A DNA stretch of 64,000 nucleotides, from the NCBI GenBank assembly GCA_907164885.2, contig OU015495.1:5206308-5270307 (forward strand), given 5' to 3'. Made by a program: the position numbers and the translations under genes. Within the stretch, counting starts at the first letter, position 1, and each line of letters begins with the position of its first letter. The stretch is from Dolomedes plantarius. Lineage: Eukaryota > Arthropoda > Arachnida > Araneae > Dolomedidae. Positions 42,890 through 53,164 of the stretch are shown piece by piece. Under the pieces are notes generated by a model. The model was not told the origin of the DNA. It searched no databases and saw only the letters and a list, made by a program, of their open reading frames with translations.

Positions 42890-44206
42890 TCCGTGCTTGA
42901 TACAGTGAAATTCGACCCTAAAATGTGTGCAATGGCATACAATGTTAATGTCAAAAATGTTAATTTAGTTTTCTTGCCTCCTAACACCACTTCGATGTTA
43001 CAGCCACTTGATCAGGGAATTATCCTTAGTTTTAAGTTCGGTACAGAAAGTTACTTCTGAGTAGGGTTTATACAAAAACCTACTTTTTGAAAAACCGGTT
43101 TTCGAATTCTAGATTTCCAAAAAACCGGTTTTAGCTGGCTTTCGAATTTTTAAAAAAAAAAAAAAATAGAATAGGGAAAAATATTTTATTTAATTTTTTT
43201 AAAATAACAAAAAACGAAATAAATATCAAAGTCAAAATATATAAAAAAAATAATTAAGGATTACACATTACTTACACAAAATAACGAAAACTCAAACAAA
43301 AATTTCAAATTTCAAATAATATTTATATTTATTTCACTAATTTTAAATTCTGCTAAGAAAACAGGATTTTAAAAAACATAAAATATCCACTGAATGGTGA
43401 CTAAGTCTTGTTCTTATTTTGGACACAATATTGAAAATACTCGTTCACTACCTACTGAGCTTGGTTTTATAGTTTTCAGGGTATCAAATAACAAATCTAA
43501 GTTTTTAGTTCTTTTATTCGTTGTCTCAAATAATGAAAATTCAGCTTTCAGTATATTTGGATTTGTAAGTTTTTCTTCAGGGTCTTCAAGAAATCAAATA
43601 AGTTCAAAATTAATTTTTACATAATAATTTGAATTCTTTTAAACCAGTTTTCTTAATTTAAAAACCGGTTTTCACATGTGAAAAATTTATTTAAAAAACC
43701 GGTTTTTTAAAAGCGGGTTTGAAAAACCGTCAAACCCTACTTCTGAGACATGTGCTTTCACAGATTATCAGCTGCAAATCCAGTGAAGATTTCACAAAAT
43801 CGGTATCCGTTTTGGACGCCATTTCCTGGGCTACGTCAGGCCTTAAAAAGGTGCAACCTGGGTGCGTTCTAAAATGTTTTAAGAAGGCAGGAATTTTGAG
43901 TACAAGCGAAGTGGCAACTGACAGTCCTGCTGAAAAAAAGCGAAAAAGAACTTGCGGATCTAGTAGCCAATTTGGATTCAAATATCAGCGTTGAAGAGTA
44001 TGTCAAGATTGATGACTGATTTATCAACTGAGGAAGATAACTTGCATGTTTCCAATTTCATTCATCGAGACACCATTGAAGCTCTGGCCCTTTCTGAGGA
44101 TGATGATAAGGAATCGCCAATTGAAGACTGCAAAATCAAAGATTATTCTGAAGCACTGAAATACAGCGAACAATTAAAACAGTTCTCTCTGAACAACGAA
44201 GATTAG
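42890..44206 (+). pseudogene. Tigger transposase, C-terminal remnant interrupted by an insertion
   Basis: Before the insertion the translation reads NVKNVNLVFLPPNTTSMLQP followed by LDQGIILSFK. This is the third-aspartate region of the pogo/Tigger DDD domain, with the D of PLDQG retained. After the insertion it continues with VRYRKLLLRHVLSQI, SVSVLDAISWATSGLKKVQP and CVLKCFKKAGI, the typical following text, and ends with acidic residues (44206). The HTH domains and the first two catalytic residues are missing, so the element was already deleted before or apart from the hAT insertion. Confidence 0.8.
43062..43739. mobile_element. hAT-type MITE with a perfect 8-bp target duplication
   Basis: The segment starts TAGGGTTTATAC and ends CGTCAAACCCTA. 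It is flanked by CTTCTGAG on both sides (43054-43061 and 43740-43747). An 8-bp duplication and short TAGGG termini are typical of hAT elements. Subterminal AAAACCGGTTTT palindromes appear near both ends. Removing it restores a continuous Tigger sequence. Confidence 0.9.
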
Positions 44207-44584
44207 GAGGGATTAGCAAAGCTAAATACTATGAAAATTCACCTTGAAAAACAGGTTTGCTGTGAAAAAAGAAATCAAACTTTTTTAACAGATTTTTACA
44301 GTAGTAATTAAAACAATTTCGCTCCTATACATTGTATTTTACGATTATTTAATACCAGATAAAAGGATTAGCCTACAGTTAAAAGGTAAAATAGCAAATA
44401 GTTATTCTTTTCTTACCTAATTAATTTTTCCTTTTTAATTAAAATTGCAGGCGTAATTTTCAGTCAAATGTCAAATAGAAATGCAAAAGCTTTTTTATAA
44501 AAAGGTTGTCCTCCCCAATAGCGGACACCTCCTAATAACGGACAAAACTTTGGTCCCGTGACTGTCCGCTTTTCGGAGGTACCA

Positions 44585-44587
<3 letters not shown>

Positions 44588-44629
<42 letters not shown>
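44588..44629. repeat. (TA)n microsatellite
   Basis: A TA run of about 42 bp links the Tigger right end to the start of R1 copy B. Confidence 0.9.
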
Positions 44630-44633
<4 letters not shown>

Positions 44634-44901
44634 ACGTCCGGGGCCGTAAACTATATTTATCTATAATTAATTGGATTTCGTTAAAATTAAGTAAACTAGC
44701 ACGAGACAGTAAAAAATGGATATTGAGAAATAGGGGAAAGAAAGAGTCAACAGATGGCGATATTTGTCCACAGCTTGACCTATGGTTTTTTGAGTGTTAA
44801 TTCACCTTTGTTAGTTGTTAGTTTATAGGCCGCTGCATGAATAGGGATATAGAACTTGCAAATTTTGACAAATTATGCATATATATCTACATATCTCTCT
44901 G

Positions 44902-44973
<72 letters not shown>
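44630..44973. repeat. Dispersed repeat R1, copy B, bounded by TA tracts
   Basis: It starts TGTTACGTCCGGGGCCGTAA immediately after a TA tract. It passes through AAACTAGCACGAGACAGTA, ATATTTGTCCACA, TTCACCTTTGTTAG and GAACTTGCAAATTTTGACAA. It ends in a TC run and a TA run. The first half matches copy D (51461) and the second half matches copies A and C. Confidence 0.8.
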
Positions 44974-44976
<3 letters not shown>

Positions 44977-44985
44977 TATAAATTT

Positions 44986-45089
44986 AGTGGTACCTCGACT
45001 TACGGGTTTAATTCGTTCCATGCTCGTAACTCGAAATGCTCGTATCTCGAATCAATTTTCCCCATTGAAGTGAATGGAAATGCCATTAA
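44986..45089. mobile_element. Tigger-like MITE, left part (right part at 48350-48600)
   Basis: AGTGGTACCTCGACTTACGG is a Tigger-type terminus, followed by GCTCGTAACTCGAA and GCTCGTATCTCGAA. The sequence breaks at TTAA (45086-45089), where the Kolobok element begins, and resumes at 48350 with TTAATTCGTTCCGGGC. Joined, it reads GAAATGCCATTAATTCGTTCC-like text, a form I recognise from such MITEs. Its right terminus is not found before the Tc1 remnant at about 48600. Confidence 0.65.
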
Positions 45090-48000
45090 GGGGACTCACT
45101 ACTCTTAAATCTTCAAAAAATTCGATTTTTTGAAAAAAATATATGTTAAAGCCTGATCATTTCTGAACAAAATAAAGCAAACCGCATGAAAATATTCCGC
45201 TTAGTTCCGGAGAGATTGATAAAAATATAAAAAGCAAGAATGTAAACATCACTTAAAAGGACATGTGACACACCCACTTTTAGCATTTCTTCTTCATGTT
45301 GCATAGCTAACTTTTTTTTTCGCCGAGCTATTTATTTTTTTATTTATTAATGGGAAGCAGTAACGATCTCTCTCAACTCTGACCTTGTGATTTTGCCATG
45401 TGCAGTGCGAAGCTTGTTTACATGCTAAAGCGTTGATTCTGTGCGTCTCATTTTCAGTTCATTTCTGTGGAAAATTTATAATTTACAACGTTCATATTTT
45501 ATTATTAAGTGCTTTGCATACGTTTAATTTCTGCGTTAGATTATTTATTAGATTAATTTTAATTATTGTGAAACCTTTCGAAATGGAAAGTCATAAACGA
45601 GCTTCAGGAAAGCGAGCAAAAAAACGCCGTTTTCATGGCAACAAATACGTGAAATTCACTCGTGAAAATACTGACAGTACCAGTGCATTGAGTGATATAA
45701 ATCCACCTCCTTCATCATCTGATGAACAAAATGTTTGTAATCGGGACAGTGCATCGATGAAAAAAATTGGCAGTGTGTGTGCAAGTGAAAGTGATTGTGA
45801 TCAAGGTAACAGATTTCAAGGATATATCATAATGGATAAAGATATCCCTTTTGCATTTTTAATAGATAATTTAAAGTGTAAAGTGTGTTCAAAATCTTTA
45901 AATGTTACTGAGAAAAGTAAGAGAGGATTGTTTTCATCAATTTCGATGAAATGTGAAAAATGCCACTTCAGTACAAGCTTCAACAATTCCAAAATGATTG
46001 GTGAAAAAAAAAATGTGCCTGAATTAAACAGGCGCATCATATATGCAATGCGTTGTATAGGACAAGGTTTGGAACCTCTCACAACATTTTGTGGTATCAT
46101 GGATTTTGGTAAACCTGTAACACAGAATGCATATGACAAAATATGCAAACATATTAATACAGCATCAAAATCTGTTGCTATTGACAGCATGAAAAATGCT
46201 GCAATAGAAGAAGCTTCTAAAACAGGTTCGAGTTCTATCACCGTTAGTGGTGATGGAACTTGGAAGACAAGAGGGCATACCTCTCAGATAGGAGTATGTA
46301 CTATAATCGGTGCTGATACAGGTAAAGTTATTGACATAGAAGTGCTGTCATCATCTTGCAGAATCTGTTCAGCCTGGAAAGGCCAACGATCAGGCAAAGC
46401 TTTCGAAGAATGGAAAGCAAAACATTCGCCAAACTGCCTGAAAAACCATTCAGGATCTTCAGGAAAGATGGAAGTAGATGGAATGGTGAACATCTTTCAG
46501 AGATCTGTAAAGGAAAGGGGAGTGAAATATATAAACTACATTGGAGATGGGGATGCTAAAACATATTCTGCAATTTGTGAAAGCAAACCTTATAGTGATA
46601 TAGCTGTCTCCAAACTTGAATGCGTAGGCCATGTTCAAAAGAGCATGGGCACTCGCCTTAGGAAACTAAAGCAATATTATAGATCTAAAAAGTTGGACGA
46701 TGGCAAAGGTTTATCAGGCAAAGGACGTTTAACGGATGCCATAATAAACAAACTAACTATATATTATGGAAATGCAATTAGAGAAAATGCTGCATCACTA
46801 GATGATATGCGAAAGGCTGTCTGGGCGGTATATTTTCATACTCGGTCCACTGATGATGAGCCATTGCATTCATTTTGCCCGACTGGTGTACAATCGTGGT
46901 GCAAGTACCAGCAGGCTGTTTCAAGTGGCACTGTAGATAATTTTCATCATAAAGTCACGTTACCACCTGCAGTGATGAATGCCATAAAACCAGTTTTCAA
47001 AGATTTGTCAAGACCTGATCTCTTGAAGCGGTGTCTTGGTAGCCATACCCAGAATCCAAATGAATCGTTAAATTCACTGATATGGCAGATATGCCCCAAA
47101 ATATCTGGATCTGGTAATAGAATAGCAGAAATAGCTGCGTATGAAGCTGCTATTTTATTTAATGAAGGAAAAAAGGGTAGGCTTGCTGTCATGAGGCTGT
47201 TGGATATGCATCCAGGAATGAATGCTATTATCTCTCAGCTTCGCAGTGACTTAAAACGAGTTAGCTCTGCTCAAAGAATGGTAAATAGAAATACTTTACA
47301 TGCTAGGAGAGGAAGAAAATTAGCAAAAATTAAGTTGTCCCAACAACAAAGAGATGAAGAAGGGACGATATATGAACCAGGAGGATTTTGATAAATGTGT
47401 GAAATAATAAATACAGTAAAATTCATTTATTTTTGCTATGTGTGTCATCAGTAATATGATTTGGTTCTATAGGATTTCGCTGAAAATATATTTAATATAA
47501 TTGAAAATTTTATCTCCATTTTCTCAAAATGTCTTTCCTTTTTTGCCTTTTGCAGGAATCTAAATAAGTGAAAAACCAAAATATCTTATAAGTGAGTTTG
47601 ATAATAGAGGTTGTTTCCTAACATCAATATGGATGATTTTCATCTATAAAAATGCATTATTTTACAAAAATTCTTACCATAATATTAAAACATATTGGTG
47701 TAACTAAGTAAATGCCATTAAAGTGATTTTTATGTCCAAATATTTAATAACTGATCAAGTTTATGGTAAGTAAAACTTTAAACTCATTTTTCTCAAAATG
47801 TAATTTTGCATCATTACGCAACTGATATCTCAAAAACTATGAAACATAATTCTATGAAATTTTTATCACTGCATAATCATGTTATTTTATTGTGTCTGAA
47901 CTAAAATTAGGGCAATCGGGCATATTTTATTATTTTTTCAGGGGTAAATTTATGCAAAAATTTAAGGAAATTTTAAGTTTATTTTTAGCAGTTTTAAAAA

Positions 48001-48349
48001 AATTGAAAATATATTTTAATGTTGAATGTTTTGTGTTCAATTATATTTTGAATTATTTATTTTAAATATAAAACAGGAATTATGCATTTAAATGTAAAAT
48101 TAATTTCATAGTTCTGCGCGCAAACCAGTATACAATAAAAATACTTAAAAAACAAGGTATTTCTAAAGCATTTTTTTAAATATGATTTAAAATGATTTTT
48201 TAAATTGAAAATTTGTTTCTTAAAGCTAATATAGCTCTTTATCATATATATAAAATTTATAAAAATTGGGAGTAAATTGAAATAGCTACAAAGAGTCGAA
48301 AAGTATGAAAATTTGCCTTATTTCGTAGACTTAAGAGTCGTGAGTCCCC
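45090..48349 (+). mobile_element. Complete Kolobok-type DNA transposon (3.26 kb)
   Basis: The terminal GGGGACTCAC is mirrored exactly by GTGAGTCCCC at 48340-48349. The next bases (ACTCTTAA(A/G)TCT) extend the inverted repeat to about 24 bp with two mismatches. TTAA flanks both sides (45086-45089 and 48350-48353), the target duplication of Kolobok elements. One long uninterrupted transposase gene lies between, with about 490 bp before its start codon and 960 bp of AT-rich DNA after it. It is the only element here in which termini, duplication and coding frame all look intact. Confidence 0.88.
45583..47391 (+). CDS. Kolobok/Mutator-like-domain transposase, apparently intact
   Basis: A 602-residue protein starts MESHKRASGKRAKKRRFHGN. 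The open frame extends upstream to 45400, but those extra residues are hydrophobic and atypical, whereas the basic KRAKKRRFHGNKYVK start is usual, so I chose 45583. Order: basic N-terminus; C-x2-C pairs CKVCSK and CEKCH (about residues 102-130), probably zinc-binding; SGDGTWKTRGHTS with D224; a Cys/His cluster (CRICSAW, HSPNCLKNHSGSSGKMEVDG); YIGDGDAKTYSAI with D322/D324; LECVGHVQKSMGTRLRKLK; and NPNESLNSLIWQICPK with E494. D224, D322 or D324 and E494 are my candidates for the DDE triad. It would cut and paste the element at TTAA. No lesion is seen over 1.8 kb, unlike every other transposase in this window. Confidence 0.85.
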   Translation: MESHKRASGKRAKKRRFHGNKYVKFTRENTDSTSALSDINPPPSSSDEQNVCNRDSASMKKIGSVCASESDCDQGNRFQGYIIMDKDIPFAFLIDNLKCKVCSKSLNVTEKSKRGLFSSISMKCEKCHFSTSFNNSKMIGEKKNVPELNRRIIYAMRCIGQGLEPLTTFCGIMDFGKPVTQNAYDKICKHINTASKSVAIDSMKNAAIEEASKTGSSSITVSGDGTWKTRGHTSQIGVCTIIGADTGKVIDIEVLSSSCRICSAWKGQRSGKAFEEWKAKHSPNCLKNHSGSSGKMEVDGMVNIFQRSVKERGVKYINYIGDGDAKTYSAICESKPYSDIAVSKLECVGHVQKSMGTRLRKLKQYYRSKKLDDGKGLSGKGRLTDAIINKLTIYYGNAIRENAASLDDMRKAVWAVYFHTRSTDDEPLHSFCPTGVQSWCKYQQAVSSGTVDNFHHKVTLPPAVMNAIKPVFKDLSRPDLLKRCLGSHTQNPNESLNSLIWQICPKISGSGNRIAEIAAYEAAILFNEGKKGRLAVMRLLDMHPGMNAIISQLRSDLKRVSSAQRMVNRNTLHARRGRKLAKIKLSQQQRDEEGTIYEPGGF

Positions 48350-48599
48350 TTAATTCGTTCCGGGCTCCCCCAAAACACCGCAATTTTTTTGTTACATCTT
48401 TTTAAATAAGAAAAACGTGCTTATAAACGATGAACATTGTATAAAAACGCAATACAATAGAATGTACTGGAGTAAATTTGTTTTATTAAGTGTAATGTTC
48501 AATATTTACCTTGGAGATCAGACTTGAAGATGTTGATGGAAGAGGACGAGAAAGGTTGAACTGAAAAATTAAATCTTTTACTTTGATATTTGATCTTTT

Positions 48600-49497
48600 C
48601 GCCCCGCTTTCCTCTATGTGTGGAGAACACCTACACAAACATAAGATTCTGGCTGTCTCATCTCAACTGTCAATCATGGAGGTAGATCTATCAGGGTTTG
48701 ATGTGGCATCTCATGGTTTTCTTCAGGTCCTATTGTCACCATAAAAGGGAGATTGAATGGGAAAGACTATGTCGAAATTTTAGCTCACTAGTCCATCCTA
48801 TGTTGCAAACATTGTTTCTTGCAGGAGACGACGTTCTCCGGTATGATAATCCTCCCTATACATACAGCGAAATCTATGAATTATTGGTTTGAAGAGCATG
48901 AAAACGAAGTCAAATATCTTATCTTGCCCTGTACAACTCCCCCTACTATAAATCATCCAACCACTGTGATCTGTATAAGCCGTTAGATAAAAATATCGAC
49001 ATCCACCACAGAATCTCTACAGGAACTTTTATGTTTTTTAGCTTGCTGAGTTTGCATTCATGTGCTCTGCTCTGCTTTCTTCGGGGGAAGCCAGTGATTT
49101 ATGTTCACTGCGTGGATCCCCTCCTCTAGCGGTCTATGCTACAGAGCTTCAAAGGCGGAGCGAGGGGTCAGCGGATCAAATGGTGTCGAGAGGGGTCGGG
49201 GACGACACCAGATCAAAGAAACTCGAGGGACCTTGGGGGCGGGAATGGGGGTGGTTCTAAATACCGTCACTAACGTTACCGTGACTAATGTGATGACAGA
49301 AATCGGGGGAGAATTCTGTATAAATGCAGATGCACCATAAGAAGAATGATATAATATATTCTTAACCAATATTTATGACTTGTATAATTCAATTCCAAGG
49401 TGAATCAGGTGGTATTACATATAAAGGTGATCCTGCCCTGTATTAATAAAATTTTTCATGATATTTCTTAGTGTTTCTATTATTTTGATAACCACCT

Positions 49498-49499
<2 letters not shown>
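48600..49499 (+). mobile_element. Tc1-type family C, copy 2, truncated and degenerate
   Basis: The right terminus reads GTGTTTCTATTATTTTGATAACCACCT (49471-49497), the family C end. Around 48620-48890 the translation resembles the same transposase (HPMLQTLFLAGDDVLRYDNP, compare NPMVQKLFPVRDGVLHDENA). The left terminus and 5' half are missing. 48900-49470 is not recognisably element sequence apart from the end. Confidence 0.6.

Positions 49500-49550
<51 letters not shown>
49500..49550. repeat. (TA)n microsatellite
   Basis: A TA run of about 50 bp lies between the family C right end and R1 copy C. Confidence 0.9.
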
Positions 49551-49559
<9 letters not shown>

Positions 49560-49807
49560 GTGAACTAGCGTGAGACAGTACTTAAATAATGCATTTGAAG
49601 AAATAAGGTAAAGAAAGAGTCAACAAATGCCGATATTTGCCCACAGTTTTACCTATGTTTTGTTGAGTATTAATTCACCTTTGTTTGTTAGTTGCTACAC
49701 TGCTGCATGCATATGGATATAGAACTTGCAAATTTTGACAAATGATACATAAATATATACATCTCTCTCTCTCTCTCTCTCTGTATATATATATATATAT
49801 ATATATA
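49551..49807. repeat. Dispersed repeat R1, copy C, ending in (CT)n(TA)n
   Basis: It lacks the first ~60 bp of copy B but otherwise follows the same text (GTGAACTAGCGTGAGACAGT, TTAATTCACCTTTG, GATATAGAACTTGCAAATTT). It ends in CT (49763-49782) and TA runs. The M1 mariner inserts in the TA run. Confidence 0.8.
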
Positions 49808-51380
49808 CCGGGTAATCCAAAAGTCAGGACGAACTTTAAAAATGAATAATTCGGAAACGAATAAAGAAAAAAAGATACGGTTTGCACCAAACGGATGGAA
49901 AAGAAGCCGGGTTTTGTGTGGCAACGAAAAACAATAGTTCTGTTGGCGACCAACAGATGGCGCTGTCGGATTTCTGATATAGGATTATGCAAAGCAACAA
50001 ACAATATAAAAAGGAGCACCTGTAGCAGGTAATGGTAGTCGAAGCTTATATGCAGCGAAATGCTGTCCATAGTTGAGAAAGCCCTGTTAGTTAAACTGTA
50101 TTATAAGAATTCGGAAAGTGCCATTGCGATATTGCGAGCATATCGCTACATGAAGGGTATGCGAGATAGCAAAGGACCAATAAAGTCTTCCGCATTGAAC
50201 AAAATGATGAAGAAATTTGAAGCTACAGGTTCTTTGGTGTCACGTCCAAGAAGTGGATGCCCCTAATGACAGTGGAGCAGACGGTGCAATCCATGTCGGC
50301 GGTTTCTGTACATGGGGAGTGCAGTGCACGAGAAGTTTCGAGACAGACAGGAGTGTCGTACGTAAGTGTCTGGAGAGCACTGCGAATAACCCTGAAACGG
50401 TATCCCTACAAGTTGCAACATAACCAAGAACTGAAACCTCTTGACTTCGACTCTCGCCAAGATTTTGCGAATTTGGTATTCAATAAGATTGAAGAGCAGC
50501 ACGACTGGCTTCACACTGTGCTCTGGACAGATGAAGCGCATTTCACACTCTCTGGCGCTGTTAACACCCACAATTGTCGAGTGTGGACCACAGAAAATCC
50601 ACATGCATTTGTTGAGGTACCCTTGCCACAGCCTAAATTGACAGTCTGGTGTGGCTTCACTGATTATTTCATAATTGGTCCATTTTTTTTCGAGGAAGTC
50701 ACAAAGACGGGTTTTAAAACAGTTTCTGTCACTGGTCAGCGATATGCAGCACTGTTACAGAACAACATTAATCCTGAATTGCAAGCGCGACAGGAACTCC
50801 AAACATTCCCCTTTATGCAAGATGGAGCACCACCTCATATTGCTCTGCCTGTGCAACCCCTGCTACGCTCAACATTTGGAGAGAATCGCATTATCAGTCA
50901 ATGCTTAAATCACGCATGGCCTGCAAGATCTCCCAATCTGACACCCTGTTACTTTTTGCTGTGGGGATTCTTGAAGTCAAAAGTGTACCGCGACCAACAG
51001 ACATCACTAGCAGCACTGAAAGATGACATCCGCCAAAATGTGTCTGCCATAACGCAAGCAATGCTACTCAATGCTGTGAACGGTGTGGTGACTCGTCTCA
51101 CAGCGGTAATTCTGAATGATGGACAACACATTGAACATTTACTGTAATTAACTGTAATTAAGCTGACTTGTAACTTGTAAACATTTGTTCATTTGTAAAT
51201 CATCTATTGGTGAAATAAAAAACTATAGCGCCATCTGTTGGTCGCCAACAGAACTATTTTTTTCGGTGCCACACAAAACCCGGCTTTTTTTCCATCTGTT
51301 TGGTGCAAACCGCATCTTTTTATCTTTATTCGTTTTCGAATTATTCATTTTTAAAGTTCGTCCTGACTTTTGGATCACCC

Positions 51381-51382
<2 letters not shown>
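49808..51382 (+). mobile_element. Mariner-like element, family M1, copy 2
   Basis: The termini CCGGGTAATCCAAAAGTCAG (left) and, reversed from the right, CCGGGTGATCCAAAAGTCAG are flanked by TA on both sides. Inverted repeats of about 150-190 bp match copy 1 at 20483-22037. The element lies within a TA tract (49784-49807 and 51383-51460). Confidence 0.92.
50060..51147 (+). pseudogene. Mariner-like transposase M1, copy 2 (one frameshift; third D is N)
   Basis: MLSIVEKALLVKLYYKNSES starts an HTH region ending in VSRPRSGCP, then a stop at 50264. The rest of the protein is open in a second frame from about 50260 (TVEQTVQSMSAVSVHGECSA) to HIEHLL at 51147. Catalytic motifs: LWTDEAHFTLSG (first D), FMQDGAPPHIALP (second D) and WPARSPNLTP, where the third D, 37 residues later, is Asn. 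Except for that frameshift the frame is intact. Copy 1 has a frame break at the very same place. Confidence 0.88.

Positions 51383-51460
<78 letters not shown>
51383..51460. repeat. (TA)n microsatellite
   Basis: A TA run of about 78 bp lies between the mariner right end and R1 copy D. Confidence 0.9.
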
Positions 51461-51464
<4 letters not shown>

Positions 51465-51960
51465 ACGTCCAGGGGCGTAAACTATATTCAACTATAATTA
51501 ACTAGATTTGATTGGGTTAAAATTATGTAAACTAGCACGAGACAGTACTTAAATAATGGATATAGAGAAATAAGGGAAAGAAATATTCAGCAGATGCTGA
51601 TATTTGTCCACATCTTTACTATAAATAACGACCTTGTGTTGGGATCACCGGGGGATTACGACAGCTAGTGCTTGGGTCCGCAAAGAACCGTCGAGAAAGT
51701 TCGAAAAACTGGTTGGCAGCGCGTGTTTTTTTCGATGTCGCAGGAGGAGAATTAGGCAGACATTAAGATAACGCGATGAAATAAAGACGTGGGTGAATTC
51801 GTTCCGCGATGAGCGATGGCAGTTAGTCATGTTAATGATGTTAGATTAGAGACTGATTAAATTTGGAATTGGATTAATAGACTGATATAATTTACTGACG
51901 CTGTCTTTACTTAGCTGCCCGGAATTTCATCACCCACGACACACTGCAAAATGAGATTAC
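51461..51960 (+). repeat. Dispersed repeat R1, copy D, with a longer LTR-like body
   Basis: It begins TGTCACGTCCAGGGGCGTAA and follows copy B to ATTTGTCCACA. Then, instead of the common tail, it continues (51605-51955) with sequence of mixed composition that ends near CACCCACGACACA. A TGTC start with a GACA end and a length near 490 bp would fit a solo LTR, of which copies A-C would keep parts. No 5-bp target duplication is visible because the left side is TA repeat. Confidence 0.45.
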
Positions 51961-52052
51961 TACGAAGAAAAGGATTGGTGAGTGTAACTGTATTGTAAAA
52001 GAATTGATTTGGTCTTAGAAGCTTGTGATATATATATATATATATATATATA

Positions 52053-52651
52053 TGTAACAAGAAAACGCGTCTTCCTAAATTACTTTACTTTAAAGCATAT
52101 TCTATTGTTAATAAAGTACGACCCCTTTTCCAAAATTGCGACCTAAAAATAAAATAAAATAATTTATCGTAGCCCTGCAGATCATTAAGCAGGCATGTGA
52201 AGTATCTGAACTCAATAACATCCCCAGATCATTGGTGTTCAAAGTGTTCAAAGTCCCCAGATCATGAGTGTTCAAAGTTTATGAGATTTCGAATGTCAGT
52301 ATAGTGTCAAAATTCTTGAAGAGCCCTCGAATCACTCTGAAGTTATATATTTATAACGTCAAAAACCCCACTTTGCAAGAACTTTATGGCCACTTATCCT
52401 ACGCCCAGGCGCTCAACAGTTCGCGGTTTTAACAAGCGTGGGATTTAGCAGTAAAGTCCCCGATAAACTTAAGTGGACACGTGAACTCCACGAATCTAAA
52501 GTCGCCCAATTGAAAATTAAGTAGTATAGGCCCTCTGGCGTAAATATCGCAAAACACCCATTTAATATTGCATGAACAGAAGACTTTTCCCTCTCTTGGT
52601 TTCTAACTCTTGTGGCTGTCGGACCTACTGTTCACAGTCCGGTCGTTACAA
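52053..52651. repeat. LTR-like segment (tentative)
   Basis: TGTAACAAG at 52053 and CGTTACA near 52650 form a TG...CA pair with a TGTAAC/GTTACA inverted repeat about 600 bp apart. A local duplication of CCCAGATCAT(T/G) with GTGTTCAAAG lies at 52220-52280. No partner copy or target duplication is seen. Confidence 0.25.
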
Positions 52652-53152
<501 letters not shown>

Positions 53153-53164
53153 ATATAGTATATA

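Larger units (their letters stand above)
42639..44587 (+). mobile_element. Tigger-type element, internally deleted and split by a hAT MITE
   Basis: The left end CAGTGATACCTCGCTTAACG and the right end, reversed, CAGTGGTACCTCCGAAAAGC share the CAGTG(G/A)TACCTC Tigger terminus. TA lies on both sides (42637-42638, 44588-44589). TAGCGGACA(C/G) motifs recur near both ends. The interior keeps only the last part of the transposase gene. A 678-bp foreign segment sits at 43062-43739. Confidence 0.85.

Noticed and set aside
45400..45582. Upstream Met as start of the Kolobok transposase
   Set aside because: The extra 61 residues are hydrophobic and unlike family starts; the basic KRAKKRRFHGN start at 45583 fits better.
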